From positions 65,196 through 107,018 of the forward strand of contig JADFHE010000002.1 in NCBI GenBank assembly GCA_022567295.1: DNA of 41,823 nt, given 5' to 3'. This document shows positions 31,943-41,286 of this stretch, one piece after another (the first letter of the stretch is position 1; the number at the start of each line of letters is the position of its first letter). Position numbers and translations under genes: made by a program. The notes under the pieces were generated by a model that saw only the letters and a list, made by a program, of their open reading frames with translations, was not told where the DNA came from and made no database searches. The stretch is from Pseudomonadota bacterium (lineage in GTDB: Bacteria; Pseudomonadota; Gammaproteobacteria; Steroidobacterales; Woeseiaceae).

Positions 31943-33028
31943 ATGAAAATGAAAAATCCGATACCTGCCGTTATTTTCGCCGTCGCACTATCCAGTAGCG
32001 CACTGATCTCTGGATGCGGCGTTGGCGAGGCCAGTGTCGCTGATGCCGACGATATTGAGGCAGCAACGCCCGTACCCGTTGAAACAACCACGCCTGTCCG
32101 CGCAGACATTTACGCGACCTACGCTGCCAGCGCCTCGATTTTTTCGGATGCGGATGCACCCGTGACCGCCCGCGTGGCAGGCGAAGTCGTCGAGCTGGCA
32201 GTCGAAGAAGGCGATCGTGTGGATGCAGGGCAGATACTCGCGCGTCTTGACGGTGAGCGCCTGCGCCTCGAAATGCTGGCAGCTAACGCGAATTTGAAGC
32301 GCGCGAAAAAAGAGTACCAGCGCAACGTCGACCTGCATGCACGTGGCCTGGTTAGCGCTGCGATGTTCGAAGGCCTGAAATTCGATCTCGCATCCCTGAC
32401 AGCGACTTACGACCTCAAACGCCTTAATTACGATTATTCGAACATACGCGCGACGATTTCGGGCGTGGTCTCCTCCCGGGAGATCAAGTCCGGTCAGAAT
32501 CTTAGCGTCGGCCAGGTTGCTTTTCGGATCACGGAAACATCGGAGTTGATGGCCTACCTGCAGATTCCCCAGGCTGAACTAACCAAGTTTGACGTGGGTT
32601 ATGCCGCGACGGTTAAGGTCGCATCGATGCCGCAGGTCGATTTTGCAGCAACGATTGTTCGTATCAGCCCGACCATTGATACCCGCAACGGCACGTTCCG
32701 CGCCACGGCGATAATTGACAACACGGCAGGCGATCTTGCTCCTGGGATGTTCGGCCGATTCACGATTGCGTACGAAAAACATGCCAATGCACTCATAATT
32801 CCAGCTCATGCATTGCTCGATGAAGACGATGAAACGACGGTCTACGTTGTGCGCAATGGCGAAGTCGTGCGCCGCAAAGTCCAGATCGGCATAGAAAACA
32901 GTGGGCAGGTCGAAATTCTAGGCGGTTTGCAAGACGACGATCAAATTGTCGTTGTCGGGCATTCAGGCCTGCGCGATGGCAGCAAAGTGCTCGCCAGTGC
33001 AGCTGACCGGGACCGATTCACGGGCTGA
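31943..33028 (+). CDS. RND efflux periplasmic adaptor (MFP), first copy
   Basis: A 361-residue membrane-fusion protein, a lipoprotein (lipobox LISGC, Cys25). The acidic linker is followed by PVPVETTTPVRADIYATYAA, a lipoyl/barrel-sandwich half (ARVAGEVVELAVEEGDRVDAGQILARLDGERL), an alpha-helical hairpin (about 115-170), and the second lipoyl half (IRATISGVVSSREIKSGQNLSVGQ). Beta-barrel and membrane-proximal domains (MFGRFTIAYEKHANALIIPAHAL) come last. It links an inner-membrane RND pump to an outer-membrane channel. First gene of a four-gene unit and clearly paralogous to the next gene. Confidence 0.92.
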   Translation: MKMKNPIPAVIFAVALSSSALISGCGVGEASVADADDIEAATPVPVETTTPVRADIYATYAASASIFSDADAPVTARVAGEVVELAVEEGDRVDAGQILARLDGERLRLEMLAANANLKRAKKEYQRNVDLHARGLVSAAMFEGLKFDLASLTATYDLKRLNYDYSNIRATISGVVSSREIKSGQNLSVGQVAFRITETSELMAYLQIPQAELTKFDVGYAATVKVASMPQVDFAATIVRISPTIDTRNGTFRATAIIDNTAGDLAPGMFGRFTIAYEKHANALIIPAHALLDEDDETTVYVVRNGEVVRRKVQIGIENSGQVEILGGLQDDDQIVVVGHSGLRDGSKVLASAADRDRFTG

Positions 33029-33092
33029 TCTGATCCCTGCCTGGGTCGCAATAAGAAATGGCCGCCGCGGCAGGAGCATAAGGGGATACCGA

Positions 33093-34160
33093 ATGAAGCT
33101 ATTTCGCATTGGCTCGACAGCGTTCGCGTGTGTCTTGCTGATAAGCGCTTGTCAACAGGGTGACCAAGTTGAAGATGACCCGCCCGATGAGGATGAGACG
33201 CCTCCGGTTCCTGTCGAAACCAGCGTTCCGGTTCGCGGCGACATCTACGCAACCTATTCCGGAACAGCGCCGATTGAGGCTTTCGCAGAGGCCGATGTTA
33301 TCGCAAAGGTCGACGGAGAAATTCGCAAACTGCACGTCGAGGAAGGCGACTTGGTCAAAAAAGATCAGGTTCTCGCCACACTGGACGGCGACCGCCTGCG
33401 ACTGGAGCTCAGCGAATCACAGGCGCGTCTCAGGAAAATGCAGCGCGATTTCGAGCGCAACAAAGAACTGCAGGAAAAAGGCCTGATCAGCGAGGGTGAC
33501 TTTGAGAAAATCCAGTACGACCTGGAAGCACTTGAGGCGTCTTTCAATCTTGCCAGTCTCGAGCTCAACTACACCCAAATTCGTGCGCCGATCGACGGTG
33601 TGGTATCCGAGCGCTACACAAAGCTGGGCAACACCATTAAGAGCGGTGACCCGGTTTATCGAGTCACCAGTCTCGATCCGCTAGTTGCTTACATGTTTGT
33701 GCCCGAGCGCGAATTTCGCCAGATCGCGGCGGGACAACCGGTGCACATCGAAATCGACGCTCTTCCCGGATCGCCGATCCTCGCCGCCGTCACTCGAATC
33801 AGCCCAATTGTCGATCCTGCGACTGGAACATTCAAGATCACAATAGAGCTGCGGGGCGCCGAACTACGCATCAAACCTGGAATGTTCGCTCGCATCAGCA
33901 TTGTTTACGACAAGCATGAGAGCGTGTTGCAAGTCCCGCGCAGCGCAGTCATGGAAAGTGCCGGTATATTGTCTGTTTTTGTTGTCGAGGACGAAATAGG
34001 CATTCGCAAGGAAGTCCAGACCGGTTTTAGCAGTGACGGCATGGTCGAAATCACCACTGGCCTATCAGACGATGAGCAAGTAATCACCGTAGGGCACATA
34101 GGCCTCAAGAACGAATCGACGGTCGTTGTGATCAATGTGCCGGAAGAGGACGTCGAATAA
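33093..34160 (+). CDS. RND efflux periplasmic adaptor (MFP), second copy
   Basis: A 355-residue lipoprotein adaptor (lipobox LISAC, Cys20) with the same domain order as the gene before it. Shared motifs include VPVETSVPVRGDIYATYSG and KVDGEIRKLHVEEGDLVKKDQ, so the pair arose by duplication but has diverged. The acidic stretch after the lipobox (EDDPPDEDETPP) is unusually rich in D, E and P. ATG 33093 has AGGGG upstream; the frame itself is open to 32946. Its stop shares a base with the ATG of the first pump (TAATG), so it is coupled to that pump. Confidence 0.93.
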   Translation: MKLFRIGSTAFACVLLISACQQGDQVEDDPPDEDETPPVPVETSVPVRGDIYATYSGTAPIEAFAEADVIAKVDGEIRKLHVEEGDLVKKDQVLATLDGDRLRLELSESQARLRKMQRDFERNKELQEKGLISEGDFEKIQYDLEALEASFNLASLELNYTQIRAPIDGVVSERYTKLGNTIKSGDPVYRVTSLDPLVAYMFVPEREFRQIAAGQPVHIEIDALPGSPILAAVTRISPIVDPATGTFKITIELRGAELRIKPGMFARISIVYDKHESVLQVPRSAVMESAGILSVFVVEDEIGIRKEVQTGFSSDGMVEITTGLSDDEQVITVGHIGLKNESTVVVINVPEEDVE

Positions 34161-37100
34161 TGCGTCGTCTTATCGAAATCGCAACGGAGCGCCGCGTCAC
34201 AATCGTTATGCTCATGACGGCTATTGTTCTGTTCGGCATGGTGTCTCTTTCCCGCCTTAGTTTGAATTTGCTGCCCGATATTTCGTATCCGACGCTCACG
34301 GTCCGCGCGGAACTCACGGGCGCTGCACCTGCAGAAATTGAAAACCTTCTCAGCAAACCAATCGAAGAAGCAGTAGGCGTAGTTCGAAACGTTCGACTGG
34401 TTCGTTCAGTTTCCCGCTCCGGTCAGTCCGACGTCACAATTGAGTTTTTGTGGGGCACCGACATGGACATGGCAGGAGTCGATGTCCGCGAAAAGCTCGA
34501 CATCCTGTTCCTGCCTCTGGAGTCCAGTCGCCCACTGCTATTGCGATTCGACCCCTCCTCTGAGCCGATCGTCCGGCTCGGTCTGTTGTATAAGGACGAT
34601 GCTGAAGCAGAATCTACGGAAGCTCGACTAAAGGCCCTGCGTCGTCTGGCCGAAGACCGAATCAAGGCAGAACTTGAAGCCGAAGAAGGCACGGCCGCGG
34701 TGAAAGTCAGTGGCGGTCTCGAGGACGAAATTCAGATCCGGGTGGACCAGCAAAAGCTTTCGCAACTCGGTATCAGCATTGAGCAGATCGCCCAGCGCAT
34801 ACGTGCCGAGAACGTCAATTTATCGGGTGGTCGACTTGAAGAAGGCAATCAGCGCTTTCTTGTTCGAACAGTGAACGAATTTCAGGACGTTGACGAATTC
34901 CGCGACGCAATCGTTGCCTATGTGGCCGATCGCCCAGTCTACTTGCGTGATGTGGCGACCGTTAAACGAGGTTACAAAGATCGAGAGGCCATCACACGTG
35001 TCAATGGGCAGGAATCGGTCGAGCTCGCTATCTACAAAGAAGGCGACGCTAATACCGTCCAGGTGGCTGAACGAATTGAACGTCGCCTGGAGGGGCTCCG
35101 TGAGTCGTTGCCTGAGGACATTGAACTCATCACGATTTACGACCAGTCGACATTTATCTCTTCGGCTATCGACGATGTCCGGCTGGCCGCGATCCTGGGT
35201 GGTTTGATCGCAGTATTCGTACTCTATGGCTTCCTGCGAGATGCACGCGCAACGACCATCATCGGTATCGCAATACCGGTTTCAGTCATTGGCACGTTCC
35301 TGTTGATGTACACGAATGATATTTCACTGAACATCATGTCTCTGGGAGGAATCGCGCTCGCCGTCGGCATGCTGGTAGATAATTCGATTGTCGTGCTCGA
35401 AAACATTGTACGCAAGAAGGAACAAGGCGAAGGCATTGTCGAGGCAGCACGAAATGGTACGACGGAGGTTGCCTCAGCAGTTGTAGCGGCGACGCTAACG
35501 ACCATCGCCGTATTTTTCCCAATGGTGTTTATCAGCGGTATTGCCGGACAGTTATTCAGAGATCAGGCGCTGACCGTCACATTCGCGCTGATATTTTCGC
35601 TGATAATCGCGCTGACGCTGATTCCGATGCTGGCATCGTTGGGAGCTCAAAGCAGGTACGACGATGGCGGAGATAATCAACCCGCCAACTGGTTCACACG
35701 ATCCGTTGCTTCTGTCGTGAGAATACTTAGCTTTGTAATTTTCGTCATACGCAAAATTTTCTGGATACTACTCTGGGTCCCCACCTGGCTGATACAGGGA
35801 TTCTACAGGGCGATCGCCGCCGTCTACCCGGGAATATTGTGCTGGTCGTTGCAACATCGCCTGGCCGTGATCGTTATTTCTATCGCGCTGTTCGTGTCGA
35901 CGATGGCTCTGGTGCCACGCCTTGGAACGGAATTGATACCACAGTTTTCACAAGGCGAATTCACGGTCAATCTGAGGTTGCCACCCGGGATGCCATTGGC
36001 CGCAACAGACAAGGCCATACAGGTTGCTCAAAGTGCTGCAGCCAAAATCGATGCAGTGAAACTGAATTACTCCGTTGCCGGTACCGGCAACAGACTCGAC
36101 GCAAACCCGGTTGACGCCGGCGACAATACCGGCTCGCTCAGCATTACGCTTCAAGAAGGATCGGGTCGTGAAGCAGAGAACCGGACAATCGCGGCAATGC
36201 GCGCCGATCTGTCAACTCTGCCCGGCGTTCAATACGAGTTTACGCGACCGTCCCTGCTGTCATTCGGCAGCCCATTGCAGATTGAAATTTCAGGCTATGA
36301 TCTTGACAGCCTTGAGCGCGTCAGTCAGTCGGTCATGCAGGCAATGTCTGCCTCTGATCGTTTTACGGACATAAAAACATCCATCGAAAGCGGTAACCCT
36401 GAAATACAAATCGTATTTGATCAGGAGCGTGCCGCGAAACTCGGACTCGCCGTTCGCGATATCGCGAATAGTGTAGTCGCGAATGTTCGTGGAGAACTCG
36501 CGACTCGATATACATGGCGCGATAAGAAAATCGACGTTCTGGTGAGTAGTGTTGACACACGTCATTCCAGTATTGACGAAATTCGTCATTTGATCATCAA
36601 CCCAACGTCGGAACGTCCGGTTACTCTTGATGCCGTTGCTGACGTCACTATCTCAAAGGGACCGGCGGAGATACGCCGCATTGCCCAGGAACGAGTCGCA
36701 GTAATTACAGCCAATCTCGCTTACGGAGACTTGGGCGCCGCCGCTGCAGAAGCGAACGACATTTTGAGTAGAACGCCGATGCCGGCAGACATCAGTGCCG
36801 TCGTGTCCGGTCAGAGCGAGGAAATGCAGAATTCGTTTCAGTCGATGAAATTCGCATTGGCGCTCGCCGTGTTCCTCGTCTATCTGGTCATGGCGTCACA
36901 ATTCGAATCACTTATTCACCCGTTCGTTATTCTATTTACGATTCCGCTAGCATTGATCGGTGCGGTACTCGCGTTATTCATTACAGGCACTTCGATCAAC
37001 ATCGTGGCTTTCATTGGCATCATTATGCTGGCCGGTATTGTTGTCAACAACGCGATCGTGCTCGTCGATCTGATCAACCAGTTGCAAGCTCAGGGTAAGG

Positions 37101-37324
37101 AGCGCCTCGATTCGATTCTCGAGGCCGGCACCACACGTTTGCGGCCCATCTTGATGACGTCGCTGACGACGACGCTCGGTTTGTTGCCAATGGCGATGGG
37201 ATTCGGTGAAGGATCCGAGGTTCGCACGCCCATGGCGATTACGGTTATTGGTGGCCTGACGGTCTCAACATTTCTTACGCTAGTAGTAATTCCAGTCGTC
37301 TACTCACTGCTGGACAGAAAATGA
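34160..37324 (+). CDS. RND efflux pump inner-membrane subunit, first copy
   Basis: A 1054-residue HAE-type RND transporter with 12 membrane helices and two large periplasmic loops. It trimerises and expels hydrophobic compounds using the proton gradient. In TM4 the relay reads GMLVDNSIVVLEN: Asp407 is kept but the second Asp of AcrB (408) is Asn. In TM10 GIVVNNAIVLVDLIN has Asn963 where AcrB has Lys940. Segment GPAEIRRIAQERVAVI is the typical second porter-domain stretch. The insert after TM6 (about 495-540) is hydrophobic and longer than in AcrB. Stop overlaps the next pump's ATG (ATGA). Confidence 0.94.
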   Translation: MRRLIEIATERRVTIVMLMTAIVLFGMVSLSRLSLNLLPDISYPTLTVRAELTGAAPAEIENLLSKPIEEAVGVVRNVRLVRSVSRSGQSDVTIEFLWGTDMDMAGVDVREKLDILFLPLESSRPLLLRFDPSSEPIVRLGLLYKDDAEAESTEARLKALRRLAEDRIKAELEAEEGTAAVKVSGGLEDEIQIRVDQQKLSQLGISIEQIAQRIRAENVNLSGGRLEEGNQRFLVRTVNEFQDVDEFRDAIVAYVADRPVYLRDVATVKRGYKDREAITRVNGQESVELAIYKEGDANTVQVAERIERRLEGLRESLPEDIELITIYDQSTFISSAIDDVRLAAILGGLIAVFVLYGFLRDARATTIIGIAIPVSVIGTFLLMYTNDISLNIMSLGGIALAVGMLVDNSIVVLENIVRKKEQGEGIVEAARNGTTEVASAVVAATLTTIAVFFPMVFISGIAGQLFRDQALTVTFALIFSLIIALTLIPMLASLGAQSRYDDGGDNQPANWFTRSVASVVRILSFVIFVIRKIFWILLWVPTWLIQGFYRAIAAVYPGILCWSLQHRLAVIVISIALFVSTMALVPRLGTELIPQFSQGEFTVNLRLPPGMPLAATDKAIQVAQSAAAKIDAVKLNYSVAGTGNRLDANPVDAGDNTGSLSITLQEGSGREAENRTIAAMRADLSTLPGVQYEFTRPSLLSFGSPLQIEISGYDLDSLERVSQSVMQAMSASDRFTDIKTSIESGNPEIQIVFDQERAAKLGLAVRDIANSVVANVRGELATRYTWRDKKIDVLVSSVDTRHSSIDEIRHLIINPTSERPVTLDAVADVTISKGPAEIRRIAQERVAVITANLAYGDLGAAAAEANDILSRTPMPADISAVVSGQSEEMQNSFQSMKFALALAVFLVYLVMASQFESLIHPFVILFTIPLALIGAVLALFITGTSINIVAFIGIIMLAGIVVNNAIVLVDLINQLQAQGKERLDSILEAGTTRLRPILMTSLTTTLGLLPMAMGFGEGSEVRTPMAITVIGGLTVSTFLTLVVIPVVYSLLDRK

Positions 37325-40300
37325 AACATACTGAAGTTGCGTTGCGTCGCCCGGTCACAACTATTGTCGTATTCGTAGCTTTGGCCCTGATCGGCCTACT
37401 CGCGGCGCGGCTGTTGCCGCTGGAGAAATTTCCGGATATCGAGTTCCCCGGAATTTTCATACAAATTCCGTATGCTGGTTCTACACCTGAGGAAATCGAA
37501 CGGCTGATAACCCGTCCCGTGGAAGACGCGCTCGCAACACTGTCAGGAGTCGAGCGCATGTTCTCAAGCTCCGATGAAAACCAGTCGCAGATTTTTCTTC
37601 AGTTCGGCTGGGATCAAAGCATGGGTCCCAAGGGTATTGAGGCCCGGGCCAAAGTCGACAGCATCCGTCATCTACTGCCACAGGACGTGCGTCGGGTCCT
37701 GGTATTTACAGGCTCGCTGGGTGACCAGCCCGTGCTGCAGCTCAGGATCTCATCGGAACGTGACTTATCGAAAAGTTACGAGATGCTTAACCGCCTGCTG
37801 ACGCGACGACTCGAACGCATTGAAGGCGTTTCACGTGTTGAACTTCAAGGCGTTGATGCTCGTGAAATCCGAATTCTTCTGAATCCCGACCGACTTGCAG
37901 CTCACGGTGTCGATATCGCAAGCGTCCGCGACTTGCTGATACGCAGCAATTTCGCCGTCAGCGCTGGCAAGATCACAGTGGGAAATCAGCGATTCAGCGT
38001 GCGGCCGAGCGGTGAATTCGGCTCGGTCGATGAAATACGGAATCTGTTCATCAACAGTAGTGGTCTTCGCTTGCGCGACGTTGCCGATGTTGAACTTCGC
38101 ACTCCCGAGCGCAACTATGGTCGCCATCTGGATAAGCAGTACGCCATCGGAGTTGCTATCAGCAAGGCAACCGGTTCGAATATGGTCGATGTTACTGACC
38201 GGGTTATTGCCGAGGTCGAGAAGATCAGCAAACTGCCACAGATGAACGGAATCAATATTTTCTCGTTGGATAATCAGGGCGACAGCGTTCGTGAGTCGCT
38301 CGGTGATCTGCTAAGCGCCGGTGCTCTGGGCGGTCTGCTGGCAGTATTCGTTCTGTACCTTTTCCTGCGCCAGGCCACAACGACGTTAATTGTTACGGCC
38401 TCTGTTCCATTTTCGCTATTGATAACGCTGGGCGCGCTGTACTTCGCCGGGCTGACTCTAAACATACTCTCGATGATGGGCTTGATGCTCGCCGTGGGCA
38501 TGCTCGTCGATAATGCAGTTGTTGTCACAGAGAGTATTTTTCGGCACCGGACCGAAAACCCGGATAAGCCATTCGAGGCAACCATAAACGGGGTCAAGGA
38601 AGTTGGCCTTGCCGTAACTGCCGGAACAGCGACAACCATCATCGTATTCGCGCCCATGATTTTCGGCGCCCAAACCGATATTACAATTTTCCTCACGCAT
38701 GTTGCGATAACGATCATCGTTGCGCTGCTCGCTTCGCTCTTAATCGCGCAGACCCTGGTTCCGATGCTCGCAGCGCGTATTGCGGTACCGCCGCAACCCA
38801 GATCTGGAGCGTGGATTTCACGTCTCACGTCACGTTATGTGGTTAGTCTGGAATGGATTCTTGGACACCGCTGGTGGACTGCACTGGGCATCTTCCTTGT
38901 GTGCGTTATCGGCGTGCTTCCGTTGGCGCTCGACCTCGTCAAGTTCGATATGTTTCCCCAGGACGTCGGTCGGCGGCTGTTTATGCCCTACCACGTCGAG
39001 GCACAGTATCCGCTCGAACGCATTGAGCAATCCGTCGACAAGATTGAAGATTACTTGTATGCGCATCAGGAAGAATTCAATATTCGTTCGGTATACAGCT
39101 ACTACGATCAGGGGCGTGCCGAGTCCACCATATTGCTGACGAGTGAGGACGACGCGACACTATCCACGAAGGAGATCATCAAGTTAATCGAAGCGGATCT
39201 CCCGCACATAGCGATAGGCAAACCGAGTTTTTCGTTTGATCAACAAGGCGGCGGCGACGGATTTACCATTCAGATTAGCGGTGATTCAACCGAGGTTCTG
39301 AATGAACTATCGATCGGCATCATTAGGGCCTTGTCTACTGTGGAAGGTCTCAAAGACGTACGCAGTGATGGCGAGTCTGGTAATAAGGAGATACGCGTCA
39401 TAATTGATCGTACGCGGGCGGCGAACGTCGGGTTGTCGGCACAGGCCATTGCTCAGGCTGTAAGTGTCGCGATGCGCGGCGAGAATCTACGAGATTTTCG
39501 TGGCGAGAACGGCGAAATTGCGGTTCGACTGGCGTTTCGGGAAAGCGACAAGCAAAGCATTGAGCAGCTTGCCAACTTACCTTTGTACACCTCCGATGGC
39601 CGCCGCATCACCCTCGGAACAGTCGCTTCACTGCGTGTTGGCCGGTCCCCCGACATTATCAGACGCACCGACCGGCAAACCGCCGTCATCTTGTCGGCGA
39701 ATCTCGAAGAAGATGTCAGCGCGGAGGATGTGCGACCACGAGTCAACAGTCTGATGGATCAGATTGAATTACCACCTGGCTACAGCTGGAAAGAAGGTCG
39801 CGGCTTCGAGCGACAGGATGAGACCGCCGATATGATGCTGACCAATATTATCTTGGGCGTGGCCTGCATCTTTCTTGTGATGGCGGCACTGTTTGAATCG
39901 TTAATTTTGCCCTTCTCGATCATCCTCGGCTCGATCGTATTTTCGATATTTGGAGTATTCCTGTTCTTTGCGGTAACTGGTACTACGTTCTCTTTCATGG
40001 CGATGATCGGCATCATGATTCTGATAGGCGTTGTGGTAAATAACGGTATCGTGCTGGTCGATCACATCAACAACCTGCGACAGGAAGGCGTGTCTCGCGA
40101 CAAAGCTATCGTCATCGCCGGTCGTGACCGGCTGCGCCCAATTTTGATGACGGTTGCAACAACAATCGTCGGACTGGCGCCCCTCGCAATGAGTACCACA
40201 CAGGTGGGTGGCGACGGACCGCCTTACTTCCCGATGGCCAGGGCAATTATCGGTGGGCTGGCATTTTCGACAGTCGTGTCATTGCTCGTGGTCCCGGCAC

Positions 40301-40392
40301 TGTACGTCTACTTTGACAGCCTTGCTGCCTGGGGGAGAAAAGTTATGCGCACGGCCCGCCAGGAGCGTACGCATGCGATCGGCGAAGCCTAG
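37321..40392 (+). CDS. RND efflux pump inner-membrane subunit, second copy
   Basis: A 1023-residue HAE-type RND transporter, a distinct paralogue of the preceding pump. It begins with KHTEVALRRPVTTIVVFVALALIG and has TM4 GMLVDNAVVVTESI (Asp397, Asn398) and TM10 VVNNGIVLVDHINNL. The relay substitutions are therefore the same as in the first pump. Porter-domain sequences such as FSFDQQGGGDGFTIQISG are more divergent, suggesting a different substrate. The pair with two adaptors resembles the MdtB/MdtC arrangement, in which two RNDs form mixed trimers. No outer-membrane channel gene is in the window. Its end overlaps the GlyGly-CTERM gene by 4 nt (convergent). Confidence 0.93.
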   Translation: MKHTEVALRRPVTTIVVFVALALIGLLAARLLPLEKFPDIEFPGIFIQIPYAGSTPEEIERLITRPVEDALATLSGVERMFSSSDENQSQIFLQFGWDQSMGPKGIEARAKVDSIRHLLPQDVRRVLVFTGSLGDQPVLQLRISSERDLSKSYEMLNRLLTRRLERIEGVSRVELQGVDAREIRILLNPDRLAAHGVDIASVRDLLIRSNFAVSAGKITVGNQRFSVRPSGEFGSVDEIRNLFINSSGLRLRDVADVELRTPERNYGRHLDKQYAIGVAISKATGSNMVDVTDRVIAEVEKISKLPQMNGINIFSLDNQGDSVRESLGDLLSAGALGGLLAVFVLYLFLRQATTTLIVTASVPFSLLITLGALYFAGLTLNILSMMGLMLAVGMLVDNAVVVTESIFRHRTENPDKPFEATINGVKEVGLAVTAGTATTIIVFAPMIFGAQTDITIFLTHVAITIIVALLASLLIAQTLVPMLAARIAVPPQPRSGAWISRLTSRYVVSLEWILGHRWWTALGIFLVCVIGVLPLALDLVKFDMFPQDVGRRLFMPYHVEAQYPLERIEQSVDKIEDYLYAHQEEFNIRSVYSYYDQGRAESTILLTSEDDATLSTKEIIKLIEADLPHIAIGKPSFSFDQQGGGDGFTIQISGDSTEVLNELSIGIIRALSTVEGLKDVRSDGESGNKEIRVIIDRTRAANVGLSAQAIAQAVSVAMRGENLRDFRGENGEIAVRLAFRESDKQSIEQLANLPLYTSDGRRITLGTVASLRVGRSPDIIRRTDRQTAVILSANLEEDVSAEDVRPRVNSLMDQIELPPGYSWKEGRGFERQDETADMMLTNIILGVACIFLVMAALFESLILPFSIILGSIVFSIFGVFLFFAVTGTTFSFMAMIGIMILIGVVVNNGIVLVDHINNLRQEGVSRDKAIVIAGRDRLRPILMTVATTIVGLAPLAMSTTQVGGDGPPYFPMARAIIGGLAFSTVVSLLVVPALYVYFDSLAAWGRKVMRTARQERTHAIGEA

Positions 40393-41156
40393 CCCACAAG
40401 TCGTAATTGTCGTGCAAAACCGACCACACCCAGCAGAGCCATTAACGCGAACCAACTGAACGATCCGCCACCGCCGTGATTGACGATGATTGTTGTACCG
40501 AACGGCGTATCGCGGCCCGCATCCTCGAGCGGCAAGAAAGATAATTCTGACGATTCGTCGGGCCCGATACTCGCAACGAAGGCGCCATCATAGGCATCGA
40601 ACAATTCGATAAGAATATCGTAGTCGCCGGTCGGGTAGCCGGAAACGAGTTCGCTTTCGATAAAATACTCGTCGTCCCCCGAAGCCCCGAAAATCGTGAA
40701 ATTTTCGGTTACGACAAACTCGTTCCACGGGCCATACTCGTAGCTCAGGTAGATCACCGCATAGACGTCCGCCGCACTAAAGTAGGTGTCTGCGTCGAAG
40801 GTCAAATCGATCCCACGGTAATAGCCGTCGCGGTCCAAGTCCGCGAAAAGTTCCACGTCGACATCGTAGAACCAGAAATCATCATGCGTTGACTGGGATT
40901 GACCGGCAGATAAATTCTGCTGTCCACTGGCCCGTGAAGATGACTTCCGATCGCCGACAGTAATCAGCGGTTCGAATTCGTCATGCGAAATCGTGCCGCC
41001 GCCTACCGAGCCGCGCTGAATGTTCTGGCCCTGTGAGGTCGTGTTAAGACGCTGTTCCGGACTCTCTTCGGCGCACACAACTGGGGCGCCGGCCATTAAC
41101 GGAAATGCTAACGAAAAATACCAGAGCAAACTAATCCTTCGTATTTGAATTTTCAT
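40389..41156 (-). CDS. Choice-of-anchor H family protein with GlyGly-CTERM sorting tail
   Basis: A 255-residue exported protein. After a signal peptide (MKIQIRRISLLWYFSLAFPL...VCAEE) the conserved domain has DFWFYDVDVELFADLDRDGYYRGIDLTFDADTYF, YLSYEYGPWNEF, GASGDDEYFIESELVSGYPTGDYDILIELFDAYDGAFVASIGPDESSELSFLPLED. These match the choice-of-anchor H type. The C-terminus (NHGGGGSFSWFALMALLGVVGFARQLR) is a GlyGly-CTERM: a Gly run, a membrane helix and basic residues, normally cut by a rhombosortase. Neither that protease nor a secretion gene is in the window. Strong AGGAGG-like ribosome binding site before 41156. Confidence 0.85.
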   Translation of the reverse strand: MKIQIRRISLLWYFSLAFPLMAGAPVVCAEESPEQRLNTTSQGQNIQRGSVGGGTISHDEFEPLITVGDRKSSSRASGQQNLSAGQSQSTHDDFWFYDVDVELFADLDRDGYYRGIDLTFDADTYFSAADVYAVIYLSYEYGPWNEFVVTENFTIFGASGDDEYFIESELVSGYPTGDYDILIELFDAYDGAFVASIGPDESSELSFLPLEDAGRDTPFGTTIIVNHGGGGSFSWFALMALLGVVGFARQLRLVG

Positions 41157-41286
41157 TTTCCTGCCTCCTGCACTTTGCGACTCCATTAGAACCTGTCGTC
41201 GCTGAATCCCGGCTGAAGCTGTTTGTTTAGTAGAAAACTCATGCGATCATGTTCAGCTCACATTCAGAAAACGATGACACAAAGAA

